Source: Oceanospirillum maris DSM 6286
GTDB taxonomy: Bacteria > Pseudomonadota > Gammaproteobacteria > Pseudomonadales > Halomonadaceae
DNA length: 64,000 bases
Reading direction: 5' to 3'
Assembly: GCF_000422865.1 (NCBI RefSeq)
Contig: NZ_AUGW01000007.1
Coordinates: forward strand, 124,001-188,000
A program made the position numbers and the translations under genes. Below are positions 16,195 through 26,283 of the stretch, piece by piece. Numbering within the stretch: the stretch's first letter is position 1; the number at the start of each line of letters is the position of its first letter. The notes under the pieces were generated by a model. It searched no databases and was not told where the DNA came from. It saw nothing but the letters and a program-made list of their open reading frames with translations.

Positions 16195-17865
16195 TCAATC
16201 CTCTGTTGGAATGGTGTAATAAGCATTTCGAGTGGTGCCATGCATTTCAAGCTGACCATTATCCCGTAGCTTTTTTAGCAGCCTATTCGCCTGATCTTTT
16301 CCTAAATGACAGAGTTCCATCACTTCCTGCCGCTGAATACGGCCATGATGCTGCGCATGACTCAGCACCATCTGTTCATTCTGCAGCTTACTGAATCCTG
16401 CTTGTCGGGTGTACGCAATCTTGTCACCTTTCTCTTTATACATCGCCGCTGACAGCGTGTAGGTTCTGCCACGGGTTTTACCATGAGCCTCAACTAAACC
16501 CGCCTCAACCAAGGATTCAACAGTGCGTTTAGCCTGTCCAATCTCCTGCTGGATCAGAGCAGCCAAATCCTCTGCCGATAAGCGCTTTTGATCTTTTAAT
16601 GCCGACAGAACGATCAAGCTGTTCACCGGCAAATTGCCTCTCTGCTTCTCCTGCTCAACGACCAGACGCAAGAACACCTCATCAGCCTCTACAGTATCCA
16701 GTCGCAAAACAACGCTGTTGTAGTCCGTCCGGTTGTAATCAGGCTGGGGGCGGCCAAAACGCAGCATACCTCGGTAGATTTTATCCACACCCCGACCAGA
16801 GCGCTCAACAATACCAATACGCTTCATCACATCTGCCAGACGTGGGTTTCTCGGTCTTGGCTCAGTGCTCAACAGGTTGTCTAAAGTCACACCTTCAACC
16901 AAGCCGCCGGGGTTACTGATGGTCAGTCCCTGATCGTCCAGACGAACATGCACCGCGCCCAGTTTATGATAGTCACGGTGAACCAGTGCATTGGCAACAG
17001 CCTCACGGAACGCCCCCATATCCACCAGCGGTACAGGCACACGAAACAGGCCTACCTGAATTTCACGTTCAGGGTTATAGGGGCGGAAATTTATCTCCAG
17101 CCATTCCAGTGCTTTTAATAAAGGGAAGCGGCGAAACTCATTAAAGCGGATGTCCTCCTGCTCCAATACCTGAAAGGCTAATTCATGCGTTGGGATAAAA
17201 TCCCGTAACGCGGCTTCACGTCCGATAACCAACAAACCCGTTAACGTCGGCTGCCGTTCACCGCTGGGGGTTCTCGCAGTAAAACCCAGTGCAGCATCAA
17301 GCTGCTCATCATCCAGCTCTAAAAGCACTCTGTCACCGCCATAGTATTCAACGGACTGGCGAAGGCGCTCCCGTTCGAGCGGATCGAAGTCAGCAGTAGA
17401 GGCTCCCTGAACAATCTGCGCTGTCGCATCGGAAATACCAATTCTGGAAGCATGACTATCACGATCATGAGGCAACATAGCAACACACTCAGGCGTGCCA
17501 TCTGGCTTAATCCGACGACGTAAATACTGGCCTGAAGTTGTGGCAACCTCAGAATGAATAGCCTTGGGCACCAGAATACGAGCCACCGTATAACCTTCAA
17601 CCTGAACAGGCTCAACCACAATCTGTAACGCAGGAGATGTCCGGGCCGCAATTAAACCGGGTAGCCCGACTAGGTTCATGTGCGCCTTATGCAACCCCGT
17701 TGGTGTACCATCATCTTCAACACCAAGCCAAAGCTCGCCGCCTTCTGAATTAGCCATGCAGACCAAGGCCTGAACCAGCTCATCATCCGGCAGGCGTTTT
17801 CGGTCACTTTTGAACTCGACCGTAAGTGTTTCGGTCTGTGGAATTTCCGGGTACAGGTCAGCCAT
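16195..17865 (-). CDS. AlbA_2/Schlafen-like ATP-binding transcriptional regulator-type protein
   Basis: 556 residues. The N-terminal AlbA_2 (Schlafen AlbA-like, formerly AAA_4) domain shows TLTVEFKSDRKR and MANSEGGELWLGVEDDGTPTG (about 13-55). A GHKL-like HATPase_c_4 region follows (REAVANALVHRDYHKLG, ISNPGGLVEGV, VERSGRGVDKIYRGM; about 285-370). Winged-helix segments make up the C-terminal 150 residues. Proteins of this build are annotated RecG-like helicases or DNA-binding proteins, but no helicase motifs are present. Several serve in phage-defence or regulatory cargo on islands. Its neighbours are AlpA and an integrase, on the same strand. The exact role is unknown. Confidence 0.8.
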   Translation of the reverse strand: MADLYPEIPQTETLTVEFKSDRKRLPDDELVQALVCMANSEGGELWLGVEDDGTPTGLHKAHMNLVGLPGLIAARTSPALQIVVEPVQVEGYTVARILVPKAIHSEVATTSGQYLRRRIKPDGTPECVAMLPHDRDSHASRIGISDATAQIVQGASTADFDPLERERLRQSVEYYGGDRVLLELDDEQLDAALGFTARTPSGERQPTLTGLLVIGREAALRDFIPTHELAFQVLEQEDIRFNEFRRFPLLKALEWLEINFRPYNPEREIQVGLFRVPVPLVDMGAFREAVANALVHRDYHKLGAVHVRLDDQGLTISNPGGLVEGVTLDNLLSTEPRPRNPRLADVMKRIGIVERSGRGVDKIYRGMLRFGRPQPDYNRTDYNSVVLRLDTVEADEVFLRLVVEQEKQRGNLPVNSLIVLSALKDQKRLSAEDLAALIQQEIGQAKRTVESLVEAGLVEAHGKTRGRTYTLSAAMYKEKGDKIAYTRQAGFSKLQNEQMVLSHAQHHGRIQRQEVMELCHLGKDQANRLLKKLRDNGQLEMHGTTRNAYYTIPTED

Positions 17866-17966
17866 AATTTGCTCGTATCACTTTGAATGAACCACTTCCA
17901 TAAAGTGGTAAAGAACTTGCGAACCAGAAGTCATTACAGATTAATTGTCTCACAGGTTTATTTTGC

Positions 17967-18155
17967 TTACTGCTGGCGTTCCCAGACAACCAGTTCTTCC
18001 AGCCTCCAGCGAGTGCAGCCAGCTAATTTAATCGGGTTGGGAAACTCAGGAACCATTTTAACCCAGCGCCATACCGTTGCACGCCCGATACTGTATCTTT
18101 GGGCAACATCTTTATCTGTCAGAAACTGTGCTGTTGAGGCGGTATTAGAAGCCAT
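17967..18155 (-). CDS. AlpA-family excisionase/regulator
   Basis: 62 residues. It is a MerR-like helix-turn-helix of the AlpA family, with FLTDKDVAQRYSIGRATVWRWV, then the P-N-P-I-K-L stretch and TRWRLEELVVWE. AlpA proteins activate or direct excision of integrative elements and usually lie next to the integrase, as here (integrase pseudogene upstream on the same strand). Confidence 0.88.
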   Translation of the reverse strand: MASNTASTAQFLTDKDVAQRYSIGRATVWRWVKMVPEFPNPIKLAGCTRWRLEELVVWERQQ

Positions 18156-18330
18156 GACTTATCTCTCCTCTGATTGAGACAAGTTCCCCATTCTCTGCAT
18201 AAATGATTGATGCGCAACAAGAAAAAAAGCCCAATTTCGCGGAACACCAAGTTTCGGGTTCTCATAGGTCTCTATGGGTAAATATGCACCCCCAAAGAAT
18301 TTATCAAATGGTTAATTATTATTTAACCAG

Positions 18331-19580
18331 TCATCCAGCCCTTAAAGAGATAACATTGCCTGCCCCCTCAGAGATGACATTTTCCTCGATAAAGCCTCCC
18401 CATCTCGCCCAAACCATTTTCTGCCTCTCAAGCTGTTTACCCTGCTGATAGGTTCTGACCAACTTGTCGGCAGGAAGGTGGTTCAACATCAACTCAGCCA
18501 AGCGACTATCAGCCCCCAGCGTATCAACCCAGTGACTCGCACAAGTTCGTCGCAGGTCATGGACTGTGAACGGATTGCACTCCAGCGCACTACACACACG
18601 GCTAATTGAACGTGTTACCGCACGGGGGGTTATTGGCTGCCCCTTTAAAGAAGGTGATTCAAATACAAATTCAGCATGCCCTGAAAACTCATCAAGCGCT
18701 GACATAATTTTTCTAGCGCCATCAGATAAATAGAAGGTATGAGACTGCTTATTTTTGGAGCGTTCAGCAGGAAGTACCCAAAGCCCGTTTTCGAGATCAA
18801 ACTCCGACCATTTGGCTTCAATGACTTCTGAACGTCTGGCTCCTGTATAAACCAGCAACTTCAATGCAGAAACCATTGGGAAACTAATACTGTGTTTAGC
18901 ATCTTCCAAGTAGCCCCAAAACTGGCGCAATTCATCTACTGATAACCAGCGATCTCTCGGGGCATTGGGTGTCGCACCAAAGTCTTTCGGTCTGAGTAAT
19001 CGGGCGGGATTTTCTGAAACGATCTGGCGGGTTAAGCCGTAATCCAAAGCAAGGCTGACGGTTGTTAAACATTTACGTGCTTGCTCTTTGGTTAGCTTAC
19101 GAATTTTATCCAGAGCCAAAGCTAACTGCCCTCGCTCAATATCGTTGGCTTTGAACTTACCGATATGTTTTTGCAAATAAGTTGACCAACGCCAGCGATG
19201 ATCTTCAATAGTTCTCGGCTTCAGATCGCCTACGCTTTCTAGGTGATCTAACCAACGTTCAACGAGCACATCCATTGTCGCTTCAGCTTCACGCTTAGCT
19301 TTGCTCTCTGCTTTGGCTATACGTGAGTGATTCCTTGGGAGACCATTGCCACTGCTTCGTTATGCTCCTGAACGGCTTCTGGAAGTGACAATTCATTGAC
19401 CGCCCCTAATCTTATATCTATTCGCTTATCAGATAGCCGAAGGCGGCTGTAGAACGTCTTTGCTCCATTCGGCGTAACCTGAACCAACAAGCCACCTTTT
19501 GCCATCATGGAAGTCTTTACGCTGCACGTGTATTTCTTGTCTTCTGCCTTCAGAGCCTGAAGCCCACGGGCTGTTGTCAC
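18331..19580 (-). pseudogene. Tyrosine integrase of the island, split by a frameshift
   Basis: The N-terminal arm (19317-19580, 87 residues, KTFYSRLRLSDKRIDIRLG, the DUF4102-like prophage integrase arm) ends at a TAG. The frame resumes with IAKAESKAKREAEAT and then the core-binding and catalytic domains (18331-19275 from an internal ATG). Catalytic residues are present: Arg in YTGARRSEV, H-x-x-R in VHDLRRTCASH, His in MLNHLPADK and Tyr in VRTYQQGK. A single-base indel near 19320 therefore separates arm and core. Unless the frame is rescued, the full enzyme is not made; the downstream ATG could still give a core lacking the arm-binding domain. A sequencing error is possible. Confidence 0.85.
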
Positions 19581-19609
19581 TGCTTTACGTTCGGAACTTG
19601 GAAGCAGTG

Positions 19610-19794
19610 CTTTAAAAAGCCTGCGGAATCAGAATACCGGCGGTAAGAATAATGAGAAAGGTGCGCGCCACGAGTGCAGATATGCGATTTACCAAATTGC
19701 TAAAGCAGTGGACGACCTAGACTTTGATCAAATCCGAATTGACTCGCAAACAAAAGCATTCGTAGATGATTTGATTGTGATTAATAAGGCATGA
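19610..19794 (+). pseudogene. C-terminal fragment of an unrecognised gene
   Basis: An open frame without a credible start encodes a tail ending RIDSQTKAFVDDLIVINKA. Its TGA overlaps the ATG of the next small frame (ATGA), a sign of a genuine former operon. Its upstream part is lost near the integrase start. Function not recognised. Confidence 0.4.
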
Positions 19795-19910
19795 TACGCG
19801 CTAAAGTCGATACAGACAGCTTTCGTGCCGTTATGGAAAAAGTAAAAAAATATCAGCCCACTGAGCTGATAGAGTTGCTACAAATACTCATGAGCGATGG
19901 CGGAGAATAG
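19791..19910 (+). CDS. Short 39-residue ORF in a decayed operon
   Basis: ATG at 19791 within an ATGA overlap, followed by a mainly helical 39-residue peptide (KVKKYQPTELIELLQILMSD). The next gene starts two bases after its stop. It may be a small real protein of the same former operon. Unrecognised. Confidence 0.35.
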   Translation: MIRAKVDTDSFRAVMEKVKKYQPTELIELLQILMSDGGE

Positions 19911-19912
19911 GT

Positions 19913-20268
19913 ATGATTAATCAGGTAAACGATAGGATGTTTAGCAATCCTGATGACAGTCAAGCTAAAACCCTTCTTAATGCCCTTCTTGAAGAAGGTG
20001 TATCAGCTGACTCGTACCGCAAAACAATGTTCAAAATTGGTCAACACCTTGGTCAAAAATTGGCTCAATCTCAAGTAAAAAATATTGTGTTGCCTCCACT
20101 GTCGAAGACGCGGACTTTCTCGCTAAAGATTCCCAGCGAGATGGAGATACAGTTATACCGGGGATAGGTGGAAGTGTGTATGAAAAGCTTGGCTATGGTA
20201 GCCAGAGACAGAAAAACTCTATTCTCCCCAATTTAGTGGAAGCGAAAATCTCAGCCGCACTACACTGA
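19913..20268 (+). pseudogene. Frameshifted unknown gene at the right end of the accessory region
   Basis: The first frame encodes about 60 residues (KTLLNALLEEGVSADSYRKT, FKIGQHLGQKLAQSQ). Near 20090 coding continues in another frame (STVEDADFLAKDSQ, VIPGIGGSVYEKLGYG, LVEAKISAALH) to a TGA at 20266-20268. The two halves read as one protein of about 117 residues broken by an indel. I do not recognise the family with confidence. Confidence 0.5.
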
Positions 20269-20527
20269 ATATATTGTCATACTCTACTTTCCATATAACA
20301 GATAACCGTTACAAAGCCCCTTCACAAAAAGCTGGATACCCAGCATTAGGAATGCCATCTCACAGATCGGGGCTTTTCACACTATTTATTACTCCAAACC
20401 ATCTTAGAATAAAAACACCACTACACACTTTATCTGCCGCACTCAAGCCTTTGATCACAACCTCTATCTCTTCCACAGATTATGGCTATGCACGCTTGTC
20501 TTATTTCACCTAAAACATACGAAATTC
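20269..20527. other. Intergenic region before the arsenic operon
   Basis: I see no supported gene here. An open frame at 20274-20513 lacks a ribosome site and any recognisable protein pattern. Composition shifts from the island remnants to the AT-rich ars promoter. Confidence 0.5.
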
Positions 20528-20586
20528 CATATATCTGTTTAAAAGCATATCTATTATTTTGCATATCTTTTTTTAACATATAGAAT
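20528..20586 (+). promoter_or_regulatory. ars promoter with repeated CATAT operator-like motifs
   Basis: TTGCAT (20559-20564), a 16-base spacer and TAGAAT (20581-20586) form a good sigma70 promoter 30 bases before the ArsC-ArsR start. CATAT occurs at 20528, 20546 and 20562 and CATA(T) at 20577, spaced 18, 16 and 15 bases, three of them inside or touching the promoter. ArsR-family dimers bind AT-rich sites like these, so this is a likely self-repressed operator. Confidence 0.6.
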
Positions 20587-20615
20587 CCCCCTCAAGGCTA
20601 AACAGAGGGTAAGTC

Positions 20616-21368
20616 ATGAAGAAGGTTTTGTTTGTGTGTACGGCCAACTCGGCTCGATCTCAGATGGCGGAGGTGCTTTTACGATATTTTGCCGGTGAGT
20701 CATTCGAAGTGTTTAGCGCTGGAACACAGCCCTCTAGCATTGATCCACGCACAATTGGGGCGATTGAAGGCTTTGGTTTAAAGGCCGATAATCTTGTCTC
20801 TAAATCTATTGAAAGTCTTGGTGATCAACATTTCGACTTTGTCATCAGTCTGTGTGACAAGGCCCATCAAGAGTGCAAATCTTGGCCTGACAGCGGTGTG
20901 GTGATGACTTGGGATTTCTCTGATCCTAAAGCAAGTAACGACCCTAAGGCTTTTGCTCGAACATTACAGGAGCTAAGCGAGCGTATTCGCCTGTTTGTTC
21001 TGGTTAATAGTAAAGCGGTTAAGTCTGACATTAAGGTGCTGGAGCCTCTCGATTTTTACAAAGCATTGGCGGATGAAACTCGGCTTTTAAGTTTGCTATT
21101 GATTGAGCAGGAAGGTGAGCTATGTGTCTGTGAGCTGATGGTGGCTTTAGATATGCCTCAGCCGAAAATATCCAGACACCTCAGCCAGCTTCGTAAAACA
21201 GGATTGCTCCTGGATCGCCGCCAAGGTCAGTGGGTATTTTATCAGCTCCATCCCCTGTTAAATGACTGGATGCGAGGTGTTCTGCAGACCACATTAGAAC
21301 AGGCTCCTCAACTGTTAGAGCAGCCTTTATCCCGCTTAGAAGCCATGAAATCCCGTCCCAAAAAATGA
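20616..21368 (+). CDS. ArsC-ArsR fusion: low-Mr-phosphatase-type arsenate reductase plus arsenic repressor
   Basis: 250 residues with two domains. Residues 1-130 are a thioredoxin-coupled, low-molecular-weight phosphatase-type arsenate reductase, with active-site loop [14 protein letters not shown] (CX5R, Cys8) and further cysteines at [10 protein letters not shown]. Residues about 143-235 are an ArsR winged helix: [13 protein letters not shown], then [20 protein letters not shown] with the Cys-x-Cys metalloid site on the DNA-recognition region. Arsenate is reduced to arsenite, which then releases the fused repressor from the ars operator. The gene leads the operon and its stop precedes arsH. 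The N-terminal reductase and C-terminal repressor order is unusual compared with separate genes. Confidence 0.9.
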   Translation: MKKVLFVCTANSARSQMAEVLLRYFAGESFEVFSAGTQPSSIDPRTIGAIEGFGLKADNLVSKSIESLGDQHFDFVISLCDKAHQECKSWPDSGVVMTWDFSDPKASNDPKAFARTLQELSERIRLFVLVNSKAVKSDIKVLEPLDFYKALADETRLLSLLLIEQEGELCVCELMVALDMPQPKISRHLSQLRKTGLLLDRRQGQWVFYQLHPLLNDWMRGVLQTTLEQAPQLLEQPLSRLEAMKSRPKK

Positions 21369-21397
21369 TGCCAGCATCTGTAATAAGGATGAATCTA

Positions 21398-22135
21398 ATG
21401 AGCGATAAGACGCCTAACCTCCCGAATATCGACCACTGTCCTAACCTTGAATCCGGTCAGCTGCACAGCCCTGATATGGATAAACTGCAGCCGATAACCG
21501 GCAACCATGCGCCAAAAATTCTTTTACTGTATGGGTCACTGCGCCAACGGTCTTTTAGTCGCTTAGTCACCGAGGAAGCAAGCCGTCTACTGCAAGCGAT
21601 GGGAGCTGAGGTAAAAATATTTAATCCAAGCGGTTTGCCATTACCGGATGATGCCGATGAAAGCCATCCGAAGGTTCAGGAACTGCGTGAACTGGCCCTG
21701 TGGTGCGAGGGAATGGTGTGGTGTTCTCCTGAACGTCATGGGTCGATGACCTCGGTTATGAAAGCGCAGATTGATTGGATTCCGCTCAGTGTTGGAGCCA
21801 TACGCCCAACACAGGGAAAAACCCTTGCGCTGTTACAGGTCTCTGGGGGTTCTCAAAGTTTTAATACAGTCAACCAGATGCGGGTTCTTGGCCGCTGGAT
21901 GCGGATGATCACCATCCCAAATCAGTCTTCTGTTGCGAAAGCCTTTATGGAGTTTGATGACAATGACCGTATGAAGCCTTCGGCTTACTACAACCGTATT
22001 GTGGATGTCATGGAAGAGTTGGTGAAGTTTACGTTACTCACCCGAGGCTGCAGTGATTATCTTACCGACCGCTATTCAGAGCGGGTAGAAAGTGCAGAGC
22101 AGCTATCTGCCCGTGTGAATCAGAGGGCCATTTAA
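21398..22135 (+). CDS. arsH: ArsH, NADPH-dependent FMN organoarsenical reductase/oxidase
   Basis: 245 residues from the ATG at 21398, which has TAAGGAT upstream. An earlier ATG at 21365 overlaps the previous stop but lacks a site. The flavodoxin-like fold shows [16 protein letters not shown] at the FMN phosphate loop, [22 protein letters not shown] and the [22 protein letters not shown] core, all ArsH signatures. ArsH oxidises trivalent methyl- and aryl-arsenicals to less toxic pentavalent forms. Its stop overlaps the acr3 start by one base (TAATG). Confidence 0.95.
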   Translation: MSDKTPNLPNIDHCPNLESGQLHSPDMDKLQPITGNHAPKILLLYGSLRQRSFSRLVTEEASRLLQAMGAEVKIFNPSGLPLPDDADESHPKVQELRELALWCEGMVWCSPERHGSMTSVMKAQIDWIPLSVGAIRPTQGKTLALLQVSGGSQSFNTVNQMRVLGRWMRMITIPNQSSVAKAFMEFDDNDRMKPSAYYNRIVDVMEELVKFTLLTRGCSDYLTDRYSERVESAEQLSARVNQRAI

Positions 22136-23151
22136 TGGGTATTTTCGAGCGTTATCTGTCCTTATGGGTCGGGCTATCTATTTTAGCGGGCGTTATTTTG
22201 GGCAATCTGGCTCCAGATGCTTTTGGCACCATCGCACAGCTAGAATTTGCCCACGTTAATCTGGTGGTGGCGGTTTTTATCTGGGTGATGATCTACCCAA
22301 TGATGGTGCAGATCGACTTCAGCTCAATTAAAGACGTTGGTAAAAAGCCGAAGGGGCTGATGTTAACGCTGGTCATTAACTGGCTGATTAAACCGTTCAC
22401 GATGGCGGCACTGGGCTGGTTATTTTTTCGGGTTATTTTTGCGGACTGGGTCGATCCACAAACAGCCGGTGAATATATAGTCGGTATGATTTTACTCGGC
22501 GTCGCCCCTTGTACGGCTATGGTGTTTGTCTGGAGCCAGCTAACGAAAGGCGATGCGAACTACACTCTAGTTCAGGTATCGGTTAACGATATCATTATGG
22601 TTTTTGCTTTTGCGCCGATTACTGCATTCCTGCTAGGGGTGAGTGATATTCATGTGCCGTGGGAAACCTTACTGTTATCGGTGGTGCTTTATGTTGTATT
22701 GCCGTTATTAGCCGGTATTTGGATCCGTCATCGACTAGAGCGCAAAGATGATGGCATTCGTCTTGAGCAGTTTCTACGCGCACTGAAACCTTGGTCTGTC
22801 CTCGGCTTGCTCGCAACGGTCGTGCTGCTGTTCGGCTTTCAAGCAGAAACCATTATTGCGCAGCCTCAAACCATTGGCATGATCGCGATTCCTCTGTTGA
22901 TCCAAACCTACGGTATTTTTATTATCGCTTATGCCGCTGCCTATTGGTTACGTTTACCCCACAACATAGCCGCTCCGGCCTGCATGATTAGTACTTCTAA
23001 CTTTTTTGAGTTAGCCGTGGCGGTGGCGATATCCCTATTCGGCCTTCATTCAGGGGCTGCACTGGCAACGGTAGTGGGCGTATTGGTGGAAGTACCCGTT
23101 ATGTTGTCCTTGGTTTATATCGCCAATAAAACGCAACCTTATTTCATATGA
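22135..23151 (+). CDS. acr3: ACR3-type arsenite efflux permease
   Basis: 338 residues with about ten membrane segments (bile acid:sodium symporter fold). The family signature [19 protein letters not shown] includes the cysteine needed for arsenite transport, and the conserved Glu lies in VEVPVMLSL near the end. It exports As(III) across the inner membrane using the proton gradient. The one-base overlap with arsH implies coupled translation. The product of the upstream reductase domain is its substrate. Confidence 0.95.
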   Translation: MGIFERYLSLWVGLSILAGVILGNLAPDAFGTIAQLEFAHVNLVVAVFIWVMIYPMMVQIDFSSIKDVGKKPKGLMLTLVINWLIKPFTMAALGWLFFRVIFADWVDPQTAGEYIVGMILLGVAPCTAMVFVWSQLTKGDANYTLVQVSVNDIIMVFAFAPITAFLLGVSDIHVPWETLLLSVVLYVVLPLLAGIWIRHRLERKDDGIRLEQFLRALKPWSVLGLLATVVLLFGFQAETIIAQPQTIGMIAIPLLIQTYGIFIIAYAAAYWLRLPHNIAAPACMISTSNFFELAVAVAISLFGLHSGAALATVVGVLVEVPVMLSLVYIANKTQPYFI

Positions 23152-23244
23152 CCATTACCTAAATACCACCTAAACATCGCCTAAACAATCTTGTTTAAGC
23201 AACCGCATCCACTAAAGAAAAATGATAAGTCGTAAGGGAGAGAA

Positions 23245-24249
23245 ATGATGGCTATTAAAATAGGTATAAACGGTTTTGGTCGTATGGGGCGACTGACGAT
23301 GCGCGCTATTTTTGATCAGAGTGATGTCGATATTATTCAGATTAATGACCCCGCTGCCGATGCGGCGACCCTTGCTCATCTTATCAATTTTGACTCAGTG
23401 CATGGCCGTTGGAATCACGAAGCGATCGCTGTAGAAGAGCAGATGGTGATCGGTAAAAAATCCATCCGTGTCAGTCAGAATAAGCAGATTGAGGAAACCG
23501 ACTGGTCTGGCTGTGACGTGGTTATTGAAGCATCAGGGAAGATGAAAAAGAAAGATGTTCTTCAGGCCTACTTGGATCAAGGGGTGAAGCGAGTTGTGGT
23601 AACGGCTCCAGTTAAGCAAGAAGGTGTGCTTGATATGGTATTGGGCGTAAATGACCACCTCTATAACCCAGAACAACACCGTATTGTTACCGCCGCCTCC
23701 TGTACCACCAACTGCCTAGCTCCGGTTGTAAAAGTGATTCATGGGCAGCTAGGTATCAAACACGGCTCTATAACAACCATCCATGATATTACCAATACCC
23801 AAACAATTCTTGATGCTCCCCACAAGGATCTCCGCCGCGCCCGTGCCTGCGGTATGAGTTTAATCCCAACCACTACCGGCTCTGCTACGGCGATTACCCA
23901 TATATTTCCTGAGCTAAAAGGTAAGCTAAATGGCCACGCTATTCGAGTACCGTTAGCCAATGCTTCTATCACCGATTGTGTCTTTGAGGTTGAGCGCGAG
24001 ACAACCGCCGAAGAGGTTAATGCTCTGCTAAAAACGGCATCAGAAACAGATTTAAAGGGTATTTTGGGTTATGAAGAGCGGCCTCTCGTCTCTATTGATT
24101 ACAAAACAGACCCTCGTTCTAGCGTTATTGATGCCCTATCAACCATGGTTGTTAATGGCACTCAGGTGAAAATTTATGCGTGGTACGACAACGAATGGGG
24201 CTACGCGAACCGCACCGCTGAATTAGCGTTGAAGGTAGGACGATCTTAA
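23245..24249 (+). CDS. Glyceraldehyde-3-phosphate dehydrogenase of the ArsJ pathway
   Basis: 334 residues, a complete GAPDH: NAD-binding [14 protein letters not shown], catalytic [10 protein letters not shown] (Cys near 153), the [11 protein letters not shown] stretch and [23 protein letters not shown] precedes the start. The gene lies one base ahead of arsJ, inside an ars operon. In this setting GAPDH uses arsenate in place of phosphate, making 1-arseno-3-phosphoglycerate, which ArsJ exports. The central glycolytic GAPDH would be elsewhere in the genome. Assignment to arsenate detoxification rests on the arsJ pairing. Confidence 0.9.
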   Translation: MMAIKIGINGFGRMGRLTMRAIFDQSDVDIIQINDPAADAATLAHLINFDSVHGRWNHEAIAVEEQMVIGKKSIRVSQNKQIEETDWSGCDVVIEASGKMKKKDVLQAYLDQGVKRVVVTAPVKQEGVLDMVLGVNDHLYNPEQHRIVTAASCTTNCLAPVVKVIHGQLGIKHGSITTIHDITNTQTILDAPHKDLRRARACGMSLIPTTTGSATAITHIFPELKGKLNGHAIRVPLANASITDCVFEVERETTAEEVNALLKTASETDLKGILGYEERPLVSIDYKTDPRSSVIDALSTMVVNGTQVKIYAWYDNEWGYANRTAELALKVGRS

Positions 24250-24250
24250 C

Positions 24251-25477
24251 ATGCTAAGTCAGCTATCCTCCGGCGTTCGCCAGTATCTCATCGTCACAGG
24301 TAACTACTGGGCTTTCACTCTGACAGATGGTGCTCTACGGATGCTCGTCGTGCTGCACTTTCATGGTATGGGCTATTCTCCCCTGGAGATAGCCCTACTG
24401 TTTCTGTTTTATGAGGTTTTTGGTGTTATCACCAATTTAATCGGGGGATGGCTGGGAGCTCATTTAGGGCTTAACCGCACCATGAATATTGGTCTTGCGC
24501 TTCAGATAGTCGCGCTGACGATGCTTCTGGTGCCCGCCGCATGGCTGACTGTACCTTGGGTCATGGCTTCTCAGGCGCTGTCAGGTATCGCCAAAGATCT
24601 CAATAAAATGAGCGCTAAAAGTGCTATCAAACTGCTCGTACCAGAAGAGGCTCAGGGCAAGCTCTATCAATGGGTCGCCCTTCTTACAGGGTCTAAAAAC
24701 ACCTTAAAAGGCGTAGGCTTCTTTTTAGGTGGCGCGCTGTTGATGCTATTAGGCTTTGCCGGTGCAGCAGCGGCAATGGCGCTGGCACTAACCTTAGTCT
24801 GGCTAATAAGTTTGATATTACTGAAAGAAGATCTGGGCAAGGCAAAGCATAAGCCTAAATTCCGCGATATTTTCTCGAAAAGCGCCACCATCAATATTTT
24901 ATCAGCGGCAAGGATGTTTCTTTTTGGCGCTCGCGACGTTTGGTTTGTGGTCGCACTGCCAGTATTTTTATCTCAAACACTAGGCTGGAGTCACAGTCAA
25001 ACCGGCGGCTTTCTAGCTCTTTGGGTGATTGGCTATGGTTTAGTGCAAACCATAGCGCCGTATATTACCGCGTCAGCCCAAAAAACACCGAATGGCCGTA
25101 CCGCAACCCTTTGGGCTTTGATACTGACCTTACTGCCAGGAGGTATTGCCCTTGGGCTAATGTCGGGACTTGATCCAGCCACCGTACTGATTAGCGGCCT
25201 GATGTTATTTGGGGCGATATTTGCCATCAACTCATCTCTACACAGCTATCTGATTGTTCGCTACGCAGGCAGCGATGGCGTGTCCCTTGATGTCGGTTTC
25301 TACTATATGTCCAACGCCATGGGACGCTTAATTGGAACCGTGCTATCTGGCTGGGTATTCCAATTGGCAGGACAGGGCAGCAGCGGGCTACAGGCTTGCC
25401 TTTATATCTCATTAGGCTTTCTGCTCCTAGCAACGCTTATTTCCCTCAAACTCCCTCAAGCCGAGCAAACAGCCTGA
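24251..25477 (+). CDS. arsJ: ArsJ, MFS exporter of 1-arseno-3-phosphoglycerate
   Basis: 408 residues with 11-12 predicted membrane helices and an MFS layout (FYEVFGVITNLIGGWLGAHL as the loop 2-3 region). The N terminus (RQYLIVTGNYWAFTLTDGALRMLVVLHFH, in pieces) is the typical ArsJ start. It sits one base behind the GAPDH gene. In the known pathway it exports the unstable arseno-sugar-phosphate, which hydrolyses to arsenate outside. This gives the operon a direct arsenate exit next to the reduce-and-export route of ArsC/ACR3. Confidence 0.92.
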   Translation: MLSQLSSGVRQYLIVTGNYWAFTLTDGALRMLVVLHFHGMGYSPLEIALLFLFYEVFGVITNLIGGWLGAHLGLNRTMNIGLALQIVALTMLLVPAAWLTVPWVMASQALSGIAKDLNKMSAKSAIKLLVPEEAQGKLYQWVALLTGSKNTLKGVGFFLGGALLMLLGFAGAAAAMALALTLVWLISLILLKEDLGKAKHKPKFRDIFSKSATINILSAARMFLFGARDVWFVVALPVFLSQTLGWSHSQTGGFLALWVIGYGLVQTIAPYITASAQKTPNGRTATLWALILTLLPGGIALGLMSGLDPATVLISGLMLFGAIFAINSSLHSYLIVRYAGSDGVSLDVGFYYMSNAMGRLIGTVLSGWVFQLAGQGSSGLQACLYISLGFLLLATLISLKLPQAEQTA

Positions 25478-25542
25478 CAACACGGCAACCACTAAAATAG
25501 CGACTAAGCCAATAATCACCGCTTATTGATGCAGGGAATCCC

Positions 25543-26283
25543 GTGAAACCAGAATTCTGTTGCGACCCTCACGCTACTGATAAACGTGCTAAAAAAGATG
25601 CTGCTGCAAACAAATCTAGCTGCAAAGTCTGCGAGTGTATGATTCAAGCGTGGCAACAGCATGAAGCAGAGCTGTTTAACTTCTTAGCCAGTCGGCTTAA
25701 CACCCTAGAAGATGCGGAAGATCTGATACAGGAGCTTTTTATTCGTTTGTTGCAGCAGGGTGAAAAGTTTTGCTCGATAAAACAACCTAGAGCTTGGCTG
25801 TATCACGTGGCGCGCAATGCCTTAATTGATCGCTATCGGAAACAGCGTTCTTTTGTAGAACTCGACGAAAATCTATACGGTGGGTTGCTTGAAGGGCGGT
25901 TTGAAGAGCAACCTGAAAAACGGCCTGACACGCTGTTTCCAGAGCCCTTTATTTCAATTTCAGAGGGTCTTATTTCAGAGCCCTTTATTTCAGAATCCCT
26001 TATTTCAGAAGAGCTTAATCCTGCGGTTATGGATTTATTGGATCGCTGCCTCTGGCGGAATTTAGAAGAACTCCCCACAGAAGAGCTGGCGATTATTCGA
26101 CAATGTGACCTTAACGGAATGCGCCAAAAAACATTTGCGCAACAAAATGGCTTAAGCCTACCCGCCACCAAAGCTCGGCTTCAGCGCGCTCGTCAGAAAC
26201 TAAGAGGCCTGATTATTCATAATTGTCAGGTGCGCTTCGATGCCGCCGGAAAAGTCTGCTGCCATACCCCTCGTAACGATTGA
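25543..26283 (+). CDS. SigZ-like ECF sigma factor with Cys-rich ends
   Basis: 246 residues. Sigma region 2 spans about 38-105 (EDAEDLIQELFIRLL, PRAWLYHVARNALIDRYRKQ) and region 4 about 165-220 (LSLPATKARLQRARQKLRG, a helix-turn-helix). Two features are odd. Cysteines cluster at the N terminus (C6, C7, C27, C30, C32) and C terminus (CQVRFD, CCH), suggesting a metal- or redox-sensing role. The linker (about 133-157) is an internal repeat around PFIS/LIS-E, also visible as DNA repeats at 25940-26020. No anti-sigma gene is adjacent. Together with the downstream permease and thioredoxin-fold genes it looks like a SigZ-type unit added to the ars cluster. Confidence 0.8.
   Translation: MKPEFCCDPHATDKRAKKDAAANKSSCKVCECMIQAWQQHEAELFNFLASRLNTLEDAEDLIQELFIRLLQQGEKFCSIKQPRAWLYHVARNALIDRYRKQRSFVELDENLYGGLLEGRFEEQPEKRPDTLFPEPFISISEGLISEPFISESLISEELNPAVMDLLDRCLWRNLEELPTEELAIIRQCDLNGMRQKTFAQQNGLSLPATKARLQRARQKLRGLIIHNCQVRFDAAGKVCCHTPRND

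Noticed and set aside
20274-20513. 79-residue ORF before the ars operon
   Set aside because: No ribosome site, no recognisable pattern, and composition like non-coding DNA.
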